DNA of 64,000 nt from Metabacillus sp. B2-18 (GCF_021117275.1 NZ_CP088245.1:2083501-2147500), one strand, 5' to 3'; numbered from the stretch's first letter, positions 1 through 8,163 are shown. The notes: generated by a model not told the origin, from the sequence alone. A program made the numbers and translations.

Positions 1-2
1 TT

Positions 3-587
3 CTCCTACATCAAAAGGAAACTGGAACATTTGAAGAGTCCTTCTTTCAACTAACAGGGGTGAAATTAGATACATTAAACAAAACCATTTTTTCAATGAA
101 GGAAGATCTAGAAGAAGCATGGAAAGCATGGTCGCAAGAATCAGATTTTGAAAAGGCTGGAAAACTTTATGAAGAAATAACAGAGAAATATTCTCACGAA
201 AGCTTAGTTTGGCATCAATTCGCATTAATGCTAGAAGAACAAAAGAAGTGGGATGAAGCACTCATTGCTAGACGAAAGGTGATTAGCTTAAGTCCAGAGG
301 ATTCAGCTGGTTTCCAAAACATATCCTATTTATTAACAATTATTGATCCAAGTGAATCCTTAGAAATGGCGAATAAAGCTTTGGAATTAACGAAAAAGGA
401 TCCAGATGGAAATGTTGAATTCATACAGAAGTGGTTAAATGAAATCTCTCAATTTAATGATCTGATAAGTGAAGAAAAATATGCAGAGGCATATCAAGCT
501 ATTCTCCGAAGTGAACAATTGTCCTACCAGACTACTGTATTGGAAGAATTAAAAAAACAAGAAAAAGAGAACTCTTCGGGGCTATGA
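3..587 (+). CDS. TPR-like protein, 3' part (start lies left of window)
   Basis: The reading frame is open from the first codon of the window, so the GTG at 60 is probably internal and the gene begins outside. The visible part is about 194 residues, strongly helical and rich in Glu/Lys. It has a tetratricopeptide-like stretch (residue pairs such as W/A-L-Y and A-L-A-R spaced about 34 residues apart, roughly bases 120-420). TPR folds act as protein-protein adaptors; no catalytic motif is seen. It is followed by about 250 bases without a convincing gene. The family beyond TPR-like is not recognised. Confidence 0.6.
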   Translation, partial: LLHQKETGTFEESFFQLTGVKLDTLNKTIFSMKEDLEEAWKAWSQESDFEKAGKLYEEITEKYSHESLVWHQFALMLEEQKKWDEALIARRKVISLSPEDSAGFQNISYLLTIIDPSESLEMANKALELTKKDPDGNVEFIQKWLNEISQFNDLISEEKYAEAYQAILRSEQLSYQTTVLEELKKQEKENSSGL

Positions 588-835
588 CTAAGAAATTATA
601 AATATTTCTGAGTATTAATACGCTATATTAATAAAGAGAGTTTTAAGCTAACAGGTGCTCATGTTGAACTAGAAACCAGAAAAACAAAAGATCCTTTTCT
701 GCGTAGTACAACGATACTATGCAAAAAAATAGAAGAATATTGTTCTTCATCAAAGCGCGATTGTTGCAGAAAGTGATCGCTTTTACATATCGAAGAAGAA
801 GAACTATTAATAGAGTACCTTATAGGAGTGAGATT

Positions 836-1183
836 TTGAAAAAACATATTTTGATTTCTCTTTTAGCCTGCCTATCTATGTTGATTAGTGGATGTAATTT
901 TTTTCAAGGGGGGAAATTACCAATTGAGATGGTTGCCTTTAATAGCCTAACAAAAGAGGAACAAGATAAAATTCCTGTGTCTCCAAAAGATTCATCAGTA
1001 AAAAAAGTGACAGTAAATGATGAATTAAGTGAACAGCTTGGCAATAATCTTATCGGTAAGAGGCTATATGCAGTAATATTTAATGGTACTGAAACTGATT
1101 CTTTAGGCAAACTTATTGTCTATGTGGATTTGAATAAAGAGACAGTTGTTGGAAAAGGTTATGAGAAAAAACTAAATAATTGA
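836..1183 (+). CDS. Small secreted lipoprotein of unknown function
   Basis: The chosen start is the TTG at 836, which has an AGGAGTGA ribosome site five bases upstream. The longer frame from 719 lacks such a site. The 115-residue product opens with a lipoprotein signal peptide: two Lys, a hydrophobic core, then the lipobox LISGC with the lipidated Cys near residue 20. The rest is a short soluble domain of about 95 residues with no motif I recognise. It should be anchored on the outer face of the membrane. A hairpin terminator follows at 1220. Confidence 0.7.
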   Translation: MKKHILISLLACLSMLISGCNFFQGGKLPIEMVAFNSLTKEEQDKIPVSPKDSSVKKVTVNDELSEQLGNNLIGKRLYAVIFNGTETDSLGKLIVYVDLNKETVVGKGYEKKLNN

Positions 1184-1219
1184 TTCTCCACAAACGGGCG
1201 CTTTTATGTAATAAAAAAA

Positions 1220-1260
1220 GAGCACATATTATACACGACTAATATGTGCTCCTCTTTATT
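1220..1260 (+). terminator. Rho-independent terminator of the lipoprotein gene
   Basis: A perfect 12-bp inverted repeat (GAGCACATATTA at 1220-1231, TAATATGTGCTC at 1240-1251) is followed by a T-rich tract. The group II intron begins only about 12 bases past the stem, a placement typical of introns that target terminators. Confidence 0.8.
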
Positions 1261-1791
1261 GCGTGCCCAGCAAGCCGTTAATTGCTAGTTGGTGAAAGTC
1301 CGACCCGAGTAAGTTCCAAGACGCTCGGTAGCTGACAGGCAACTGGTGGAGAAATCCTAAGGTTGAAGCCCTGTGACAAAGTAACTCTCTTGAGAGTGCA
1401 AGCAAACTAACAGGTTGTAACATAAAGTGAATCCTGCCGTCTCGTCAAGAGCATCCACTGTTTGTGGCTAAGGAGAAGTCGAGCCTTGAGTAAATGGGCG
1501 AAGACCATGGAAGGTGTGAAGAACTTGGAGGAGCAGCACCGAAGAATCTCTCGGGATAAGGGGAACGACATGTTAGGAAAGTAGTTAACGGAACTGGGGA
1601 GACCCTCATCATCACTTTCGGAAGAAAGTAAAACAGAAACCTATAAGTGCAAACGAAATGGTGGATGGATGAAAGGGAGTCGGAGGGGGTCATAGTACCT
1701 ATGATGACAATGACAACACAACATTGTCTAGGGAAGGACGGCGTAAGCCAGTACCCTACTTCGTTCATATGTCAGAAGGAGGTAAGAGTCA

Positions 1792-3093
1792 GTGAATGTC
1801 AAGAAAATGGCTAACTACACCAATAGTGCAAAAGCTCAAGAACTCTGGAAGACGTTATATCTTTGTGCCAAGGAGAGTCCAACTCGTAGATTTCACGCTT
1901 TATATGACAAAATTTATCGTCCTGATATTCTATGGGAGGCATGGCAACGTGTGAAACGTAAGAAAGGTAGTGGAGGTGTCGATGGACAGTCGATTGAACA
2001 AATCGTTTTGGATTACGGTGAGAAGAAGTTTATGAACGAACTTTATCTAGAATTGAAGGAGAAACAATATCACCCAAGTCCAGTCCTAAGAACCTATATT
2101 CCGAAAGATGATGGAAAGAAACGTCCATTAGGAATACCAACCATTAAAGATAGAGTGGCACAAATGGCAACGAAAATGGTCGTTGAACCAATTTTTGAAG
2201 CTGACTTCCATGACTGTTCGTTTGGTTTTCGTCCTAAACGTAATGCTCACCAAGCACTAGCCAAAATAAGAAAGGCAAGCAGAAATTGCTTTTGGGTAGT
2301 AGACGTCGATATCCAAGGGTATTTTGACAACATCAATCAAATCAAATTGATGAAACTGCTTGAACAACGAATTAGCGACCGACGGGTCTTAAAATTAATT
2401 CGGAAATGGCTAGAATCGGGCATTATGGAAGAAGGAAAGATAAGGAATCCAATATCCGGAACTCCGCAAGGCGGTGTAATTTCTCCGTTACTAGCAAATA
2501 TTTATCTGAACACAATGGATAGATTATGGCAAGAGAAGTTTAATCACCTAGGAGAATTAATACGTTACGCAGATGACTTCGTCATCATGTGTAAAACCAA
2601 ACAACAGGCACTGGAAAGTATAAAGGTCATTCAGTCAATAATGGGAAAACTTGACCTTTCTATTAATCGAGACAAATCAAGATTAGTTAATCTGTGGAAT
2701 GATATAGATGGATTTGATTTTCTTGGTTTTCATAATCGAAAGTTTCCAAAGAGATTAAAAGGTGGAAGTACCGTACATGTAATGTCTCACATACCAAAAA
2801 AGAACGCACTGAAGAAAATGCGTACAAAGATAAAAGCCTATACCGAGCCACGAAATAAGCTTTATCTAGACATCAGGGAATTGGTGAAAGGACTAAATAA
2901 GAAACTACAAGGTTTCAAGAACTATTACCAAATATCACCCCTAGGAAAGAAATGGCTCAATCGAATCGATTGGTATGTCTTAGAACGTCTCACTTTGTTT
3001 TACAACAAGAAGAGAAATAATCGTAAGAAACATGGAAACTTAAAGGACGTAAGTAAAGAAGTTGAACATATTTTAGTGAAATTGGCTCGTTAG
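1792..3093 (+). CDS. ltrA: Group II intron reverse transcriptase/maturase
   Basis: The 433-residue intron-encoded protein helps the intron RNA splice and copies it back into DNA. It starts at GTG 1792 with an AAGGAGGT site about nine bases upstream. The RT domain spans residues about 50-310 and has intact landmarks: GTPQGG and SPLLANIYL (RT4) and the catalytic YADD (RT5, near residue 263). A basic maturase (X/thumb) region with FKNYYQI follows. The protein stops after a Lys/Arg-rich tail with no zinc-finger HNH endonuclease domain, so target cleavage would not depend on its own endonuclease. Nothing in the ORF looks broken, so it may still be active. Confidence 0.9.
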   Translation: MNVKKMANYTNSAKAQELWKTLYLCAKESPTRRFHALYDKIYRPDILWEAWQRVKRKKGSGGVDGQSIEQIVLDYGEKKFMNELYLELKEKQYHPSPVLRTYIPKDDGKKRPLGIPTIKDRVAQMATKMVVEPIFEADFHDCSFGFRPKRNAHQALAKIRKASRNCFWVVDVDIQGYFDNINQIKLMKLLEQRISDRRVLKLIRKWLESGIMEEGKIRNPISGTPQGGVISPLLANIYLNTMDRLWQEKFNHLGELIRYADDFVIMCKTKQQALESIKVIQSIMGKLDLSINRDKSRLVNLWNDIDGFDFLGFHNRKFPKRLKGGSTVHVMSHIPKKNALKKMRTKIKAYTEPRNKLYLDIRELVKGLNKKLQGFKNYYQISPLGKKWLNRIDWYVLERLTLFYNKKRNNRKKHGNLKDVSKEVEHILVKLAR

Positions 3094-3125
3094 AAACCGT
3101 AAAGCCAAAGAAAGAAGAACGTCGG

Positions 3126-3159
3126 AAAGCCGTATGAGGGAAAACCTCACGTACGGTTT
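3126..3159 (+). ncRNA. Group II intron domain V (catalytic hairpin)
   Basis: A 34-base hairpin carries the AGC catalytic triad near its 5' side, a GAAA-type loop and the complementary CTCACGTACGGTTT arm. It lies 33 bases after the maturase stop codon, the normal position. Conservation of this helix suggests a splicing-competent ribozyme. Confidence 0.8.
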
Positions 3160-3258
3160 GATGAGGAGAAACTGAAAGTAAAAGAGATAGCGTAAGCTAT
3201 CCCCTCGAAATCAGTTTCTTACTCTACTTTAAGTATTTATATAATTTAGACCTTGATA

Positions 3259-4067
3259 AATAATGAAGTCACAGCGATTTATCCTGAATTAATCAATATA
3301 GATTTACCTAATGGTACTGTTATAGACGGTGAAATAGTCGTTTCTGATGAACAGGGTAAACCTGACTTTGAGGCCACAATGGAACGTTTTAGATCCAGGT
3401 AAGCGCCGTATGAGATATAATATTGTGTGTTTGACATCATTCAATATAATGATTAAAAAGACGCTCACCTTCCATTATTAGAACGTAAAGAACTGCTGCA
3501 AAAAAATGAATACTACTATGAGGGCGGAATTAAGTCGTATGTAGAGCATTTAAACCGTACGCGCGAGGTTATTCATGATGAGCCGGTTTATATTGAGGGA
3601 GAAAAAGATGGTATTACAACCGAGGTAGCTATTCAGTATAATGTAATTCCTACTCATCCTCATATCCATGTAGTACAGTGGCTTCCAGGTAACGCTAATG
3701 CTTACTTTGACCTTGTTAAACAAAATCACCTTGAAGGAATTGTTATGAAGCGTTCTGATAGTCCCTATGAAATTAACAAACGTTCATACAATTGGCTCAA
3801 AGTAATAAACTTTCAATATGATGATGTCTACATTACAGGTATACGTAAAGGTGAGTTTGGTGTACTGTTATCATTCCTAGATAGGAGACCTGCTGGAATA
3901 ATGGAATTTATGCCACCTGAAGCACGTAAAGAGTTGTATTCTATGTATAAAACAAACTCAGAAAATGATAAATTTAAGATTATTGAACCTATTAGTGCCG
4001 CATCAAATATCGTAACCTAACTAAGCAAGGTAAATTACGTATTCCATCATTTGTGGAGTGGTTGTAA
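3259..4067 (+). pseudogene. Decayed phage-type ATP-dependent DNA ligase (YoqV/LigB-like)
   Basis: Reading through several frames gives a ligase body: NGTVIDGEIVV (adenylation domain), [10 protein letters not shown], then [40 protein letters not shown], and the C-terminal IPSFVEWL ending at 4067. It is broken in several ways. The 5' part with the adenylated-lysine KxDG motif is absent. There are in-frame stops at 3400 and 3454, frameshifts near 3402, 3430 and 4005, and a gyrB piece sits in the middle. Such ligases occur on SPbeta-like prophages, so this is probably a prophage remnant. Its truncated 5' end directly abuts the group II intron. Confidence 0.85.
3502..3642 (+). other. gyrB-derived fragment embedded in the ligase pseudogene
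   Basis: These 47 codons read [14 protein letters not shown]...[19 protein letters not shown]. This matches the conserved transducer-region sequence of bacterial GyrB, not a ligase. The fragment lies in the same frame as the ligase text on either side (ERKELLQ before it; [11 protein letters not shown] then the ligase NAYFDLVK block after it). The ParE in this window has only a diverged version (YETGIEAFVTYLNEEKD), so the source is gyrB rather than local parE. A short A-rich stretch at the left junction could have served as microhomology. Confidence 0.8.
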
Positions 4068-4230
4068 TAAGCTCTACATTACATAATTTATTCTTTACTT
4101 AAATTAGTTTGAGGTGGGCGGATCTTCGGATTTAAATATCTATTTCTAAACTATTTTTAATTTTATTAGGTATTATTCAAATTGTATGCTATCCTTAGTT
4201 AACCATTGAAATACCTTTTAGTATGTTTGC
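4068..4230. other. Non-coding stretch after the ligase remnant
   Basis: AT-rich sequence with no ribosome site or open frame that I can support. It runs from the end of the decayed ligase to the C-rich terminator hairpin at 4235. Confidence 0.5.
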
Positions 4231-4234
4231 CTCC

Positions 4235-4263
4235 CCCCATTCATTTTAGAGTGGGGGTTTTTT
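4235..4263 (+). terminator. Rho-independent terminator
   Basis: A CCCCCA..T / A..TGGGGG stem is followed by TTTTTTATT. It probably once ended transcription of the ligase region. Confidence 0.7.
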
Positions 4264-4321
4264 ATTGTCTAAAAAAATAGAGAAAAATAAAAAAGGACTC
4301 TAATATAGAGTCCTTTAATCA

Positions 4322-4522
4322 TTATGCTTTGTTTACGTTAGTAGCTTGAAGACCACGTTGACCTTGTTCTGTGTCAAAAGTAACCTTTTGGCCTTCATCT
4401 AAAGATTTAAATCCTTCGCCTTGGATAGCTGAGAAATGTACGAATACATCGTCTCCACCTTCAACTTCGATGAAACCGAAACCTTTTTCTGCGTTAAACC
4501 ATTTTACTGTACCTTGTTGCAT
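4322..4522 (-). CDS. Cold-shock protein (Csp family)
   Basis: A 66-residue single-stranded nucleic acid chaperone of the five-stranded OB-fold type. The start is ATG at 4522, giving [10 protein letters not shown], with an AGGAGGC site just upstream. The longer frame upstream is leader sequence. Both RNA-binding motifs are intact: RNP1 as KGFGFIE and RNP2 as VFVHF. Its size is exactly that of Bacillus CspB/C/D proteins, and it most resembles CspD. The gene is preceded by a leader of about 120 bases, as is usual for csp mRNAs, and a hairpin touches the ribosome site. Confidence 0.95.
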   Translation of the reverse strand: MQQGTVKWFNAEKGFGFIEVEGGDDVFVHFSAIQGEGFKSLDEGQKVTFDTEQGQRGLQATNVNKA

Positions 4523-4537
4523 AATTGTTGCCTCCTG

Positions 4538-4554
4538 TGTGGATTCAATCCACA
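4538..4554 (-). promoter_or_regulatory. Hairpin beside the csp ribosome site
   Basis: The inverted repeat TGTGGATT-C-AATCCACA lies immediately upstream of the AGGAGG of the csp gene, leaving only one or two unpaired bases. It could modulate ribosome access with temperature. This is inference from position. Confidence 0.45.
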
Positions 4555-4648
4555 ATTTATTACTATAGTTGCTCAATTAGATATCAAAGGCGAAAGTTTT
4601 AAAAAACTTTTTCTTTCCTTACATACCGAACAAAAATAATTCTTATAT

Positions 4649-4677
4649 AGAATAACAGATAATTCTTGGAAAAGCAA
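4649..4677 (-). promoter_or_regulatory. Candidate sigma-A promoter of the csp gene
   Basis: On the minus strand TTGCTT (4677-4672) and TATTCT (4654-4649) are separated by 17 bases. This gives a transcript with a leader of about 120 nucleotides before the csp start. Confidence 0.5.
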
Positions 4678-5205
4678 ATAAGGAAAAATAAAAGACTTTT
4701 CACTCACTCGGCTTTTTTCTATATAATAGATAAATTTATTTATGAAAATCAAATGATTATCTTAGGGACAAATTTGTTGAAGTAAAAAAAGGGGAATAAT
4801 CCTATAGAAGAAAGGCAGCTTATTTTGAACCTGCCCCTTATATATGGACAGATTGAATAATTTTATGGTATGTTTTTCCTATCGGAAAAATGGTCGGACA
4901 TATTATAATTTATATATCAACGTTTTGATGCAAATGGGAAAAAACTATCCCAAAAGAAAATCAATCAAATGATGTCACAGATGAATAAGTTGCAAAAGTA
5001 ACCAGTCCATTATTATATGGATTTGCCACTTGTTGAGATAGATAAAGATAATAGATCTAATTAAAATTTTTCGATTAGATTATACTCTTATCTCCTTTTA
5101 TCTTACATCGAACATACTAGAAACCACTTTTCTTGATAAACAATATGGAAGAGTGGTTTTTATGTTGTTTATAAAATGTAAATTAGTATTCTCTATATAA
5201 AGCTA
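4678..5205. other. Intergenic region without a convincing gene
   Basis: About 530 AT-rich bases. A short frame at 4911-5000 reads YQRFDANGKKLSQKKINQMMSQMNKLQK and could be the tail of a lost gene, but it has a stop just upstream and no start. A hairpin (AAACCACT at 5121 / AGTGGTTT at 5152) with a T-run is a probable terminator. Nothing else is supported. Confidence 0.5.
5121..5163 (+). terminator. Probable terminator hairpin
   Basis: Arms AAACCACT (5121-5128) and AGTGGTTT (5152-5159) are followed by TTTT. The loop is long (23 bases). No gene for it to terminate is visible. Confidence 0.45.
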
Positions 5206-5227
5206 AAGCACGCCTAGTAGCGTGCTT
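5206..5227 (-). terminator. Hairpin downstream of the Spo0E-like gene
   Basis: AAGCACGC / GCGTGCTT with a six-base loop, nine bases after the stop codon. The following T tract is weak, so termination strength is uncertain. Confidence 0.45.
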
Positions 5228-5236
5228 CATCATTTC

Positions 5237-5413
5237 TTAGGAATAAACTTGATTTTTACGTGGTAAATCCTCTTTAATGTATTGAGTTAATAAAGTATCT
5301 AGCTCCTGGCTATATTTTATAGATATGGTTGAATTAAGCCCGTACTTTAGGACAATGTCAATAAGCTCAGCTCGTTTCTTTTCAATCAGTTGTAGCATTT
5401 CTTGTTTAGACAC
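5237..5413 (-). CDS. ynzD: Spo0E-family aspartyl-phosphate phosphatase (YnzD-like)
   Basis: A 58-residue protein from GTG 5413, with an AAAGGA site nine bases upstream. It carries the Spo0E family signature: a first helix IEKKRAELIDIVLKYGLNS and a second helix with the diagnostic SQELD motif (residues 35-39) followed by LLTQY. Family members dephosphorylate Spo0A-P and delay entry into sporulation. In B. subtilis ynzD lies next to ccdA, and the same adjacency is seen here, which supports the name. It is divergent from ccdA. Confidence 0.85.
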   Translation of the reverse strand: MSKQEMLQLIEKKRAELIDIVLKYGLNSTISIKYSQELDTLLTQYIKEDLPRKNQVYS

Positions 5414-5550
5414 GAGAACTTGTCCTTTCTGTCAAAAAATTGGAATACATAAAGTATATCATTTTTTTCTTGTGATAGAAAATAACAATGAGTATATTAT
5501 AAAGGGTTAATAGGTGGAATGAAAAGAAAAAAATGGCAGATGTTATACAA

Positions 5551-5582
5551 TTGACATAAAAATGTCACAGATTGATACATAT
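5551..5582 (+). promoter_or_regulatory. Candidate ccdA promoter with overlapping palindrome
   Basis: A consensus -35 hexamer TTGACA (5551-5556) is part of the perfect palindrome TGACAT-AAAA-ATGTCA (5552-5567). The -10 region is poor (GATACA about 17 bases on). The dyad over the -35 suggests a repressor site. No regulator is assigned. Confidence 0.4.
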
Positions 5583-5637
5583 ATTAGAAAGAAACATTTG
5601 CTAGAATAGAGAAGACGTTCTTTTTAGGAGGAATAGT

Positions 5638-6345
5638 ATGGCTGATGTAAATATATTTTTAGCATTTGGAGCAGGATTCCTGTCTTTTATTTCACCATGT
5701 TGTCTGCCGCTTTACCCAGCTTTTTTATCTTATATTACAGGTGTTTCGGTAGGAGAGCTAAAAACAGAAAATGCATTGTTACAAAAGAGAAGTTTATTAC
5801 ATACAATTTTTTTCTTAATAGGTTTTTCTTCAATATTTATTGCGCTTGGATTTGGAACATCTTTTATAGGCGAGGTTTTTCAAAATTATCAAGATTTTAT
5901 CCGTCAAATCGGGGCTATTTTAATTATAGTGTTTGGATTAATAATTGTAGGTGTCTTTAAACCTGAATTTTTAATGAAAGAGCACCGCTTTGAATTTAAG
6001 AATAGACCAGCTGGATTTGTGGGTACATTCCTAATTGGAATGGCTTTTGCTGCTGGCTGGACACCATGTACAGGGCCTATTTTATCGGCTGTTATTTGGC
6101 TCGGAGCAACAAATCCTGGTTCAGCTATGATTTATATGATTGCCTATATATTAGGGTTTGCTGTACCTTTCTTAGTTCTTTCTTTCTTTATTGGAAAACT
6201 AGGATGGATCAAAAAACATAATGTGAAAATAATGAAGATAGGAGGATATATCATGATTGTAATGGGAATATTATTATTCTTTGATATCATGACCTCTATC
6301 ATTATCTTTTTAACACGAATTTTTGGTGGTTTTACAGGTTTTTAA
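5638..6345 (+). CDS. ccdA: CcdA, thiol-disulfide transporter for cytochrome c maturation
   Basis: A 235-residue polytopic membrane protein with six predicted helices. It moves reducing equivalents from cytoplasmic thioredoxin across the membrane to ResA/StoA-type proteins, keeping apocytochrome c and spore-cortex substrates reduced. The redox-active cysteines are visible in [10 protein letters not shown] (about residue 20) and GWTPCTGP (about residue 142). A strong AGGAGG site precedes the ATG. The following genes are ccdB (yneI), ccdC (yneJ) and yneK, the same order as in B. subtilis. Confidence 0.95.
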   Translation: MADVNIFLAFGAGFLSFISPCCLPLYPAFLSYITGVSVGELKTENALLQKRSLLHTIFFLIGFSSIFIALGFGTSFIGEVFQNYQDFIRQIGAILIIVFGLIIVGVFKPEFLMKEHRFEFKNRPAGFVGTFLIGMAFAAGWTPCTGPILSAVIWLGATNPGSAMIYMIAYILGFAVPFLVLSFFIGKLGWIKKHNVKIMKIGGYIMIVMGILLFFDIMTSIIIFLTRIFGGFTGF

Positions 6346-6538
6346 TATCGCTTAAATGAATTTTAATAAATTGTCATTTTAACTATATTATGTTGTGAAA
6401 TTTGATATAATGGAAGTAGTGTGACTGATATTGCATTGTAGGCTAAAGGAAAAAAGTCCACAATTAAGTCAACTGTCAATCGCCTTCAAATAAGAAAGTT
6501 TTCAAGCTTTCTTTATCATGTTTGAGGAGGAACTAGGC

Positions 6539-6898
6539 ATGGCTAGAATATTAATTGTTGATGATGCCAAGTTTATGAGAATGACTTTATCTAATATACT
6601 TATAAAGGCTAACCATGAGGTTGTTGGTGAGGGGGAAAATGGATTAGAGGCAGTGACTCTTTTTGAAAAAGAACAACCTGATCTAGTTACCCTTGATATT
6701 ACAATGCCAGAAAAAAATGGTATACAAGCCCTTAAGGAGATTAAGGAAAAATATCCCGATGCAAAAATTATTATGTGTTCAGCGATGGGGCAGCAAAAAA
6801 TGGTCGTTGAAGCTATAGAAGCAGGAGCAAAGGACTTTATTGTAAAACCTTTTGATGAAAATCGTGTACTTGAAGCAGTCGGAAGGGTACTGGGATAA
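6539..6898 (+). CDS. ccdB: Receiver-only response regulator (YneI/CcdB)
   Basis: A 119-residue CheY-like protein consisting of a receiver domain alone. The start is ATG 6539, giving MARILIVDDAKFMR, with GAGGAGG eight bases upstream; a longer frame from 6518 includes the ribosome site itself. All phosphorylation residues are present: the acidic DD pair at residues 8-9, the phospho-acceptor Asp in TLDITMPEKNG (about residue 52), Ser in MCSAMG and Lys in VKPFD. It lies between ccdA and ccdC as in B. subtilis; its signalling partner there is not settled. Confidence 0.9.
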   Translation: MARILIVDDAKFMRMTLSNILIKANHEVVGEGENGLEAVTLFEKEQPDLVTLDITMPEKNGIQALKEIKEKYPDAKIIMCSAMGQQKMVVEAIEAGAKDFIVKPFDENRVLEAVGRVLG

Positions 6899-6905
6899 TG
6901 AGACA

Positions 6906-6942
6906 AAAACCATTTAAGTTATTCTTAAATGGTTTTTATTTT
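6906..6942 (+). terminator. Terminator after ccdB
   Basis: A 13-bp stem AAAACCATTTAAG / CTTAAATGGTTTT with a five-base loop and a T-rich tail. Confidence 0.85.
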
Positions 6943-7060
6943 TCAACCGTGGAGAATGGAATTTCTAAGATCAAGAGTGAAAAATGTAAGATCATCTATT
7001 TATATAGATGAATTTCGTATATACTAAAACTAGCAGCGGTCTAGTAAAGGATTGATATTT

Positions 7061-7543
7061 TTGATAACTATTGCTTCTTCTATTATTGCTGTAGTCATGG
7101 CAGTAATTGTTTTATTTATTCGAATGAAGTCTGCCAAAAAGCCGGCTACAGCCAAAAAAATTATATTACCTCCGCTTTTTATGAGTACTGGTGCTTTAAT
7201 GTTTCTTCATCCCTTGTTTAGGGTAACAGCAGCTGAATTCTTTGAAGCTCTTTTTGTTGGAATGTTTTTTTCTATTTTTTTAATTAAGACTTCTAAATTT
7301 GAAATTAGGGATAATGAAATATACTTAAAGCGTTCGAAAGCATTTGCCTTTATTTTAATTGGTTTACTCATTATTCGAATTATTATGAAGTCATATTTAA
7401 GTAATTCTATTGATGTTGGAGAGTTAAGTGGTATGTTTTGGATCCTTGCTTTTGGAATGATTGTTCCTTGGAGAATCGCAATGTACCGGTCTTTTCAAAA
7501 GATCCATAAACAACATAATGCTTCTACAAATATTCGTACATAA
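7061..7543 (+). CDS. ccdC: CcdC (YneJ) membrane protein
   Basis: A 160-residue membrane protein with four or five hydrophobic segments. TTG 7061 is preferred because AAAGGA at 7046-7051 sits nine bases upstream; TTG 7052 would be only one or two bases from it. This also gives the family's usual length. CcdC homologues occur beside ccdA in Bacillus, but deletion studies there did not show an essential role in cytochrome c synthesis. It ends at a bidirectional terminator shared with yneK. Confidence 0.85.
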   Translation: MITIASSIIAVVMAVIVLFIRMKSAKKPATAKKIILPPLFMSTGALMFLHPLFRVTAAEFFEALFVGMFFSIFLIKTSKFEIRDNEIYLKRSKAFAFILIGLLIIRIIMKSYLSNSIDVGELSGMFWILAFGMIVPWRIAMYRSFQKIHKQHNASTNIRT

Positions 7544-7562
7544 TCTTGAATAAAGCACAACG

Positions 7563-7596
7563 AAAAACCCGAAAATCATATGATTTCGGGTTTTTG
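7563..7596. terminator. Bidirectional terminator between ccdC and yneK
   Basis: AAAAACCCGAAAATC / GATTTCGGGTTTTT with a four-base loop. A-run and T-run flank the stem, so it serves both convergent genes. Confidence 0.9.
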
Positions 7597-7598
7597 TT

Positions 7599-8027
7599 TT
7601 AAAACAAAGCTTTATAAGGGGAATAATCTATTTGTTTTTCTTTCAATCTTTTCATAAGAAACTTATGATCCCGTTTAGGGGTAGCTAATATATAACCACG
7701 TATTATTAAATCTAAGGTAATCTTTTTTGCGTTTTCTTTTAAAGCGAGTTGCCCAATCCTGCCTGCTATTTTTGCCCGGGCTACATCACGGAATAGTTCT
7801 GGAACGGGTTCTACTAACTCTTCTAATAGAATTTTTTCTTCTTCATTCCATAAATGTCGGGTTTTTTCTAAATAGTAATCCTGCCAATCAAGATCTGATT
7901 TACCATCTTCTTTAGGTAGTCTTTGTAAAAATTTTCGAAACATAAAAAAACCACCAATGGCTAACATTGAAACTAGAAAAACAACCCAAAATAATATGAA
8001 CCAAAGAAACCAACCTTCTAACATCAT
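7599..8027 (-). CDS. yneK: YneK family membrane-anchored protein (DUF2621-like)
   Basis: A 142-residue protein with one N-terminal transmembrane segment (about residues 6-28, WFLWFILFWVVFLVSMLAI) and a soluble charged domain containing LDWQDYYLEKTRHLW and RDVARAKIAGRIGQLA. The GGGGTGATT ribosome site supports the start at 8027. Position and length match YneK of B. subtilis. Function is unknown; placement next to the ccd genes is conserved. In B. subtilis cotM follows directly, whereas here cotM lies 39 kb away. Confidence 0.8.
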   Translation of the reverse strand: MMLEGWFLWFILFWVVFLVSMLAIGGFFMFRKFLQRLPKEDGKSDLDWQDYYLEKTRHLWNEEEKILLEELVEPVPELFRDVARAKIAGRIGQLALKENAKKITLDLIIRGYILATPKRDHKFLMKRLKEKQIDYSPYKALF

Positions 8028-8163
8028 TCTTAATCACCCCTTGTTAGTCAAATCCATAAAAATAGGCAGCTAGAACACCTGAAATTAGATGTATAACTAC
8101 CAGTTATATCGATTAATTTTATAAGCATATTAATGTTTGAAAAAGAAAGCATCTTATATTTTT

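Larger units (their letters stand above)
1263..3227 (+). mobile_element. Group II intron with maturase ORF
   Basis: This is a retroelement with a GTGCC-type 5' end at 1263, about 530 bases of structured non-coding RNA (domains I-IV), an internal reverse transcriptase/maturase ORF, and domains V and VI at the 3' end. Domain VI is a long hairpin whose arms are GAAACTGA near 3169 and TCAGTTTC near 3212. The 3' boundary is estimated at about 3227 and may be off by a few bases. The maturase lacks an HNH endonuclease domain and the element lies just downstream of a terminator stem. Both features are known for class C introns, but the class assignment is an inference. Confidence 0.85.

Noticed and set aside
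612..776. Frame reading ESFKLTGAHVELETRKTKDPFLRSTTILCKKIEEYCSSSKRDCCRK upstream of the lipoprotein
   Set aside because: The text looks coding, but there is no ATG, GTG or TTG at its start and no ribosome site, and it ends after about 50 codons. It may be a remnant of a lost gene, but I cannot name it.
1445..1768. Minus-strand frame within the intron 5' region
   Set aside because: It lies over structured group II intron RNA and has no ribosome site; treated as chance.
4911..5000. Short frame ending in KKLSQKKINQMMSQMNKLQK
   Set aside because: A stop lies just upstream and no start codon is available; at best the tail of a decayed gene.
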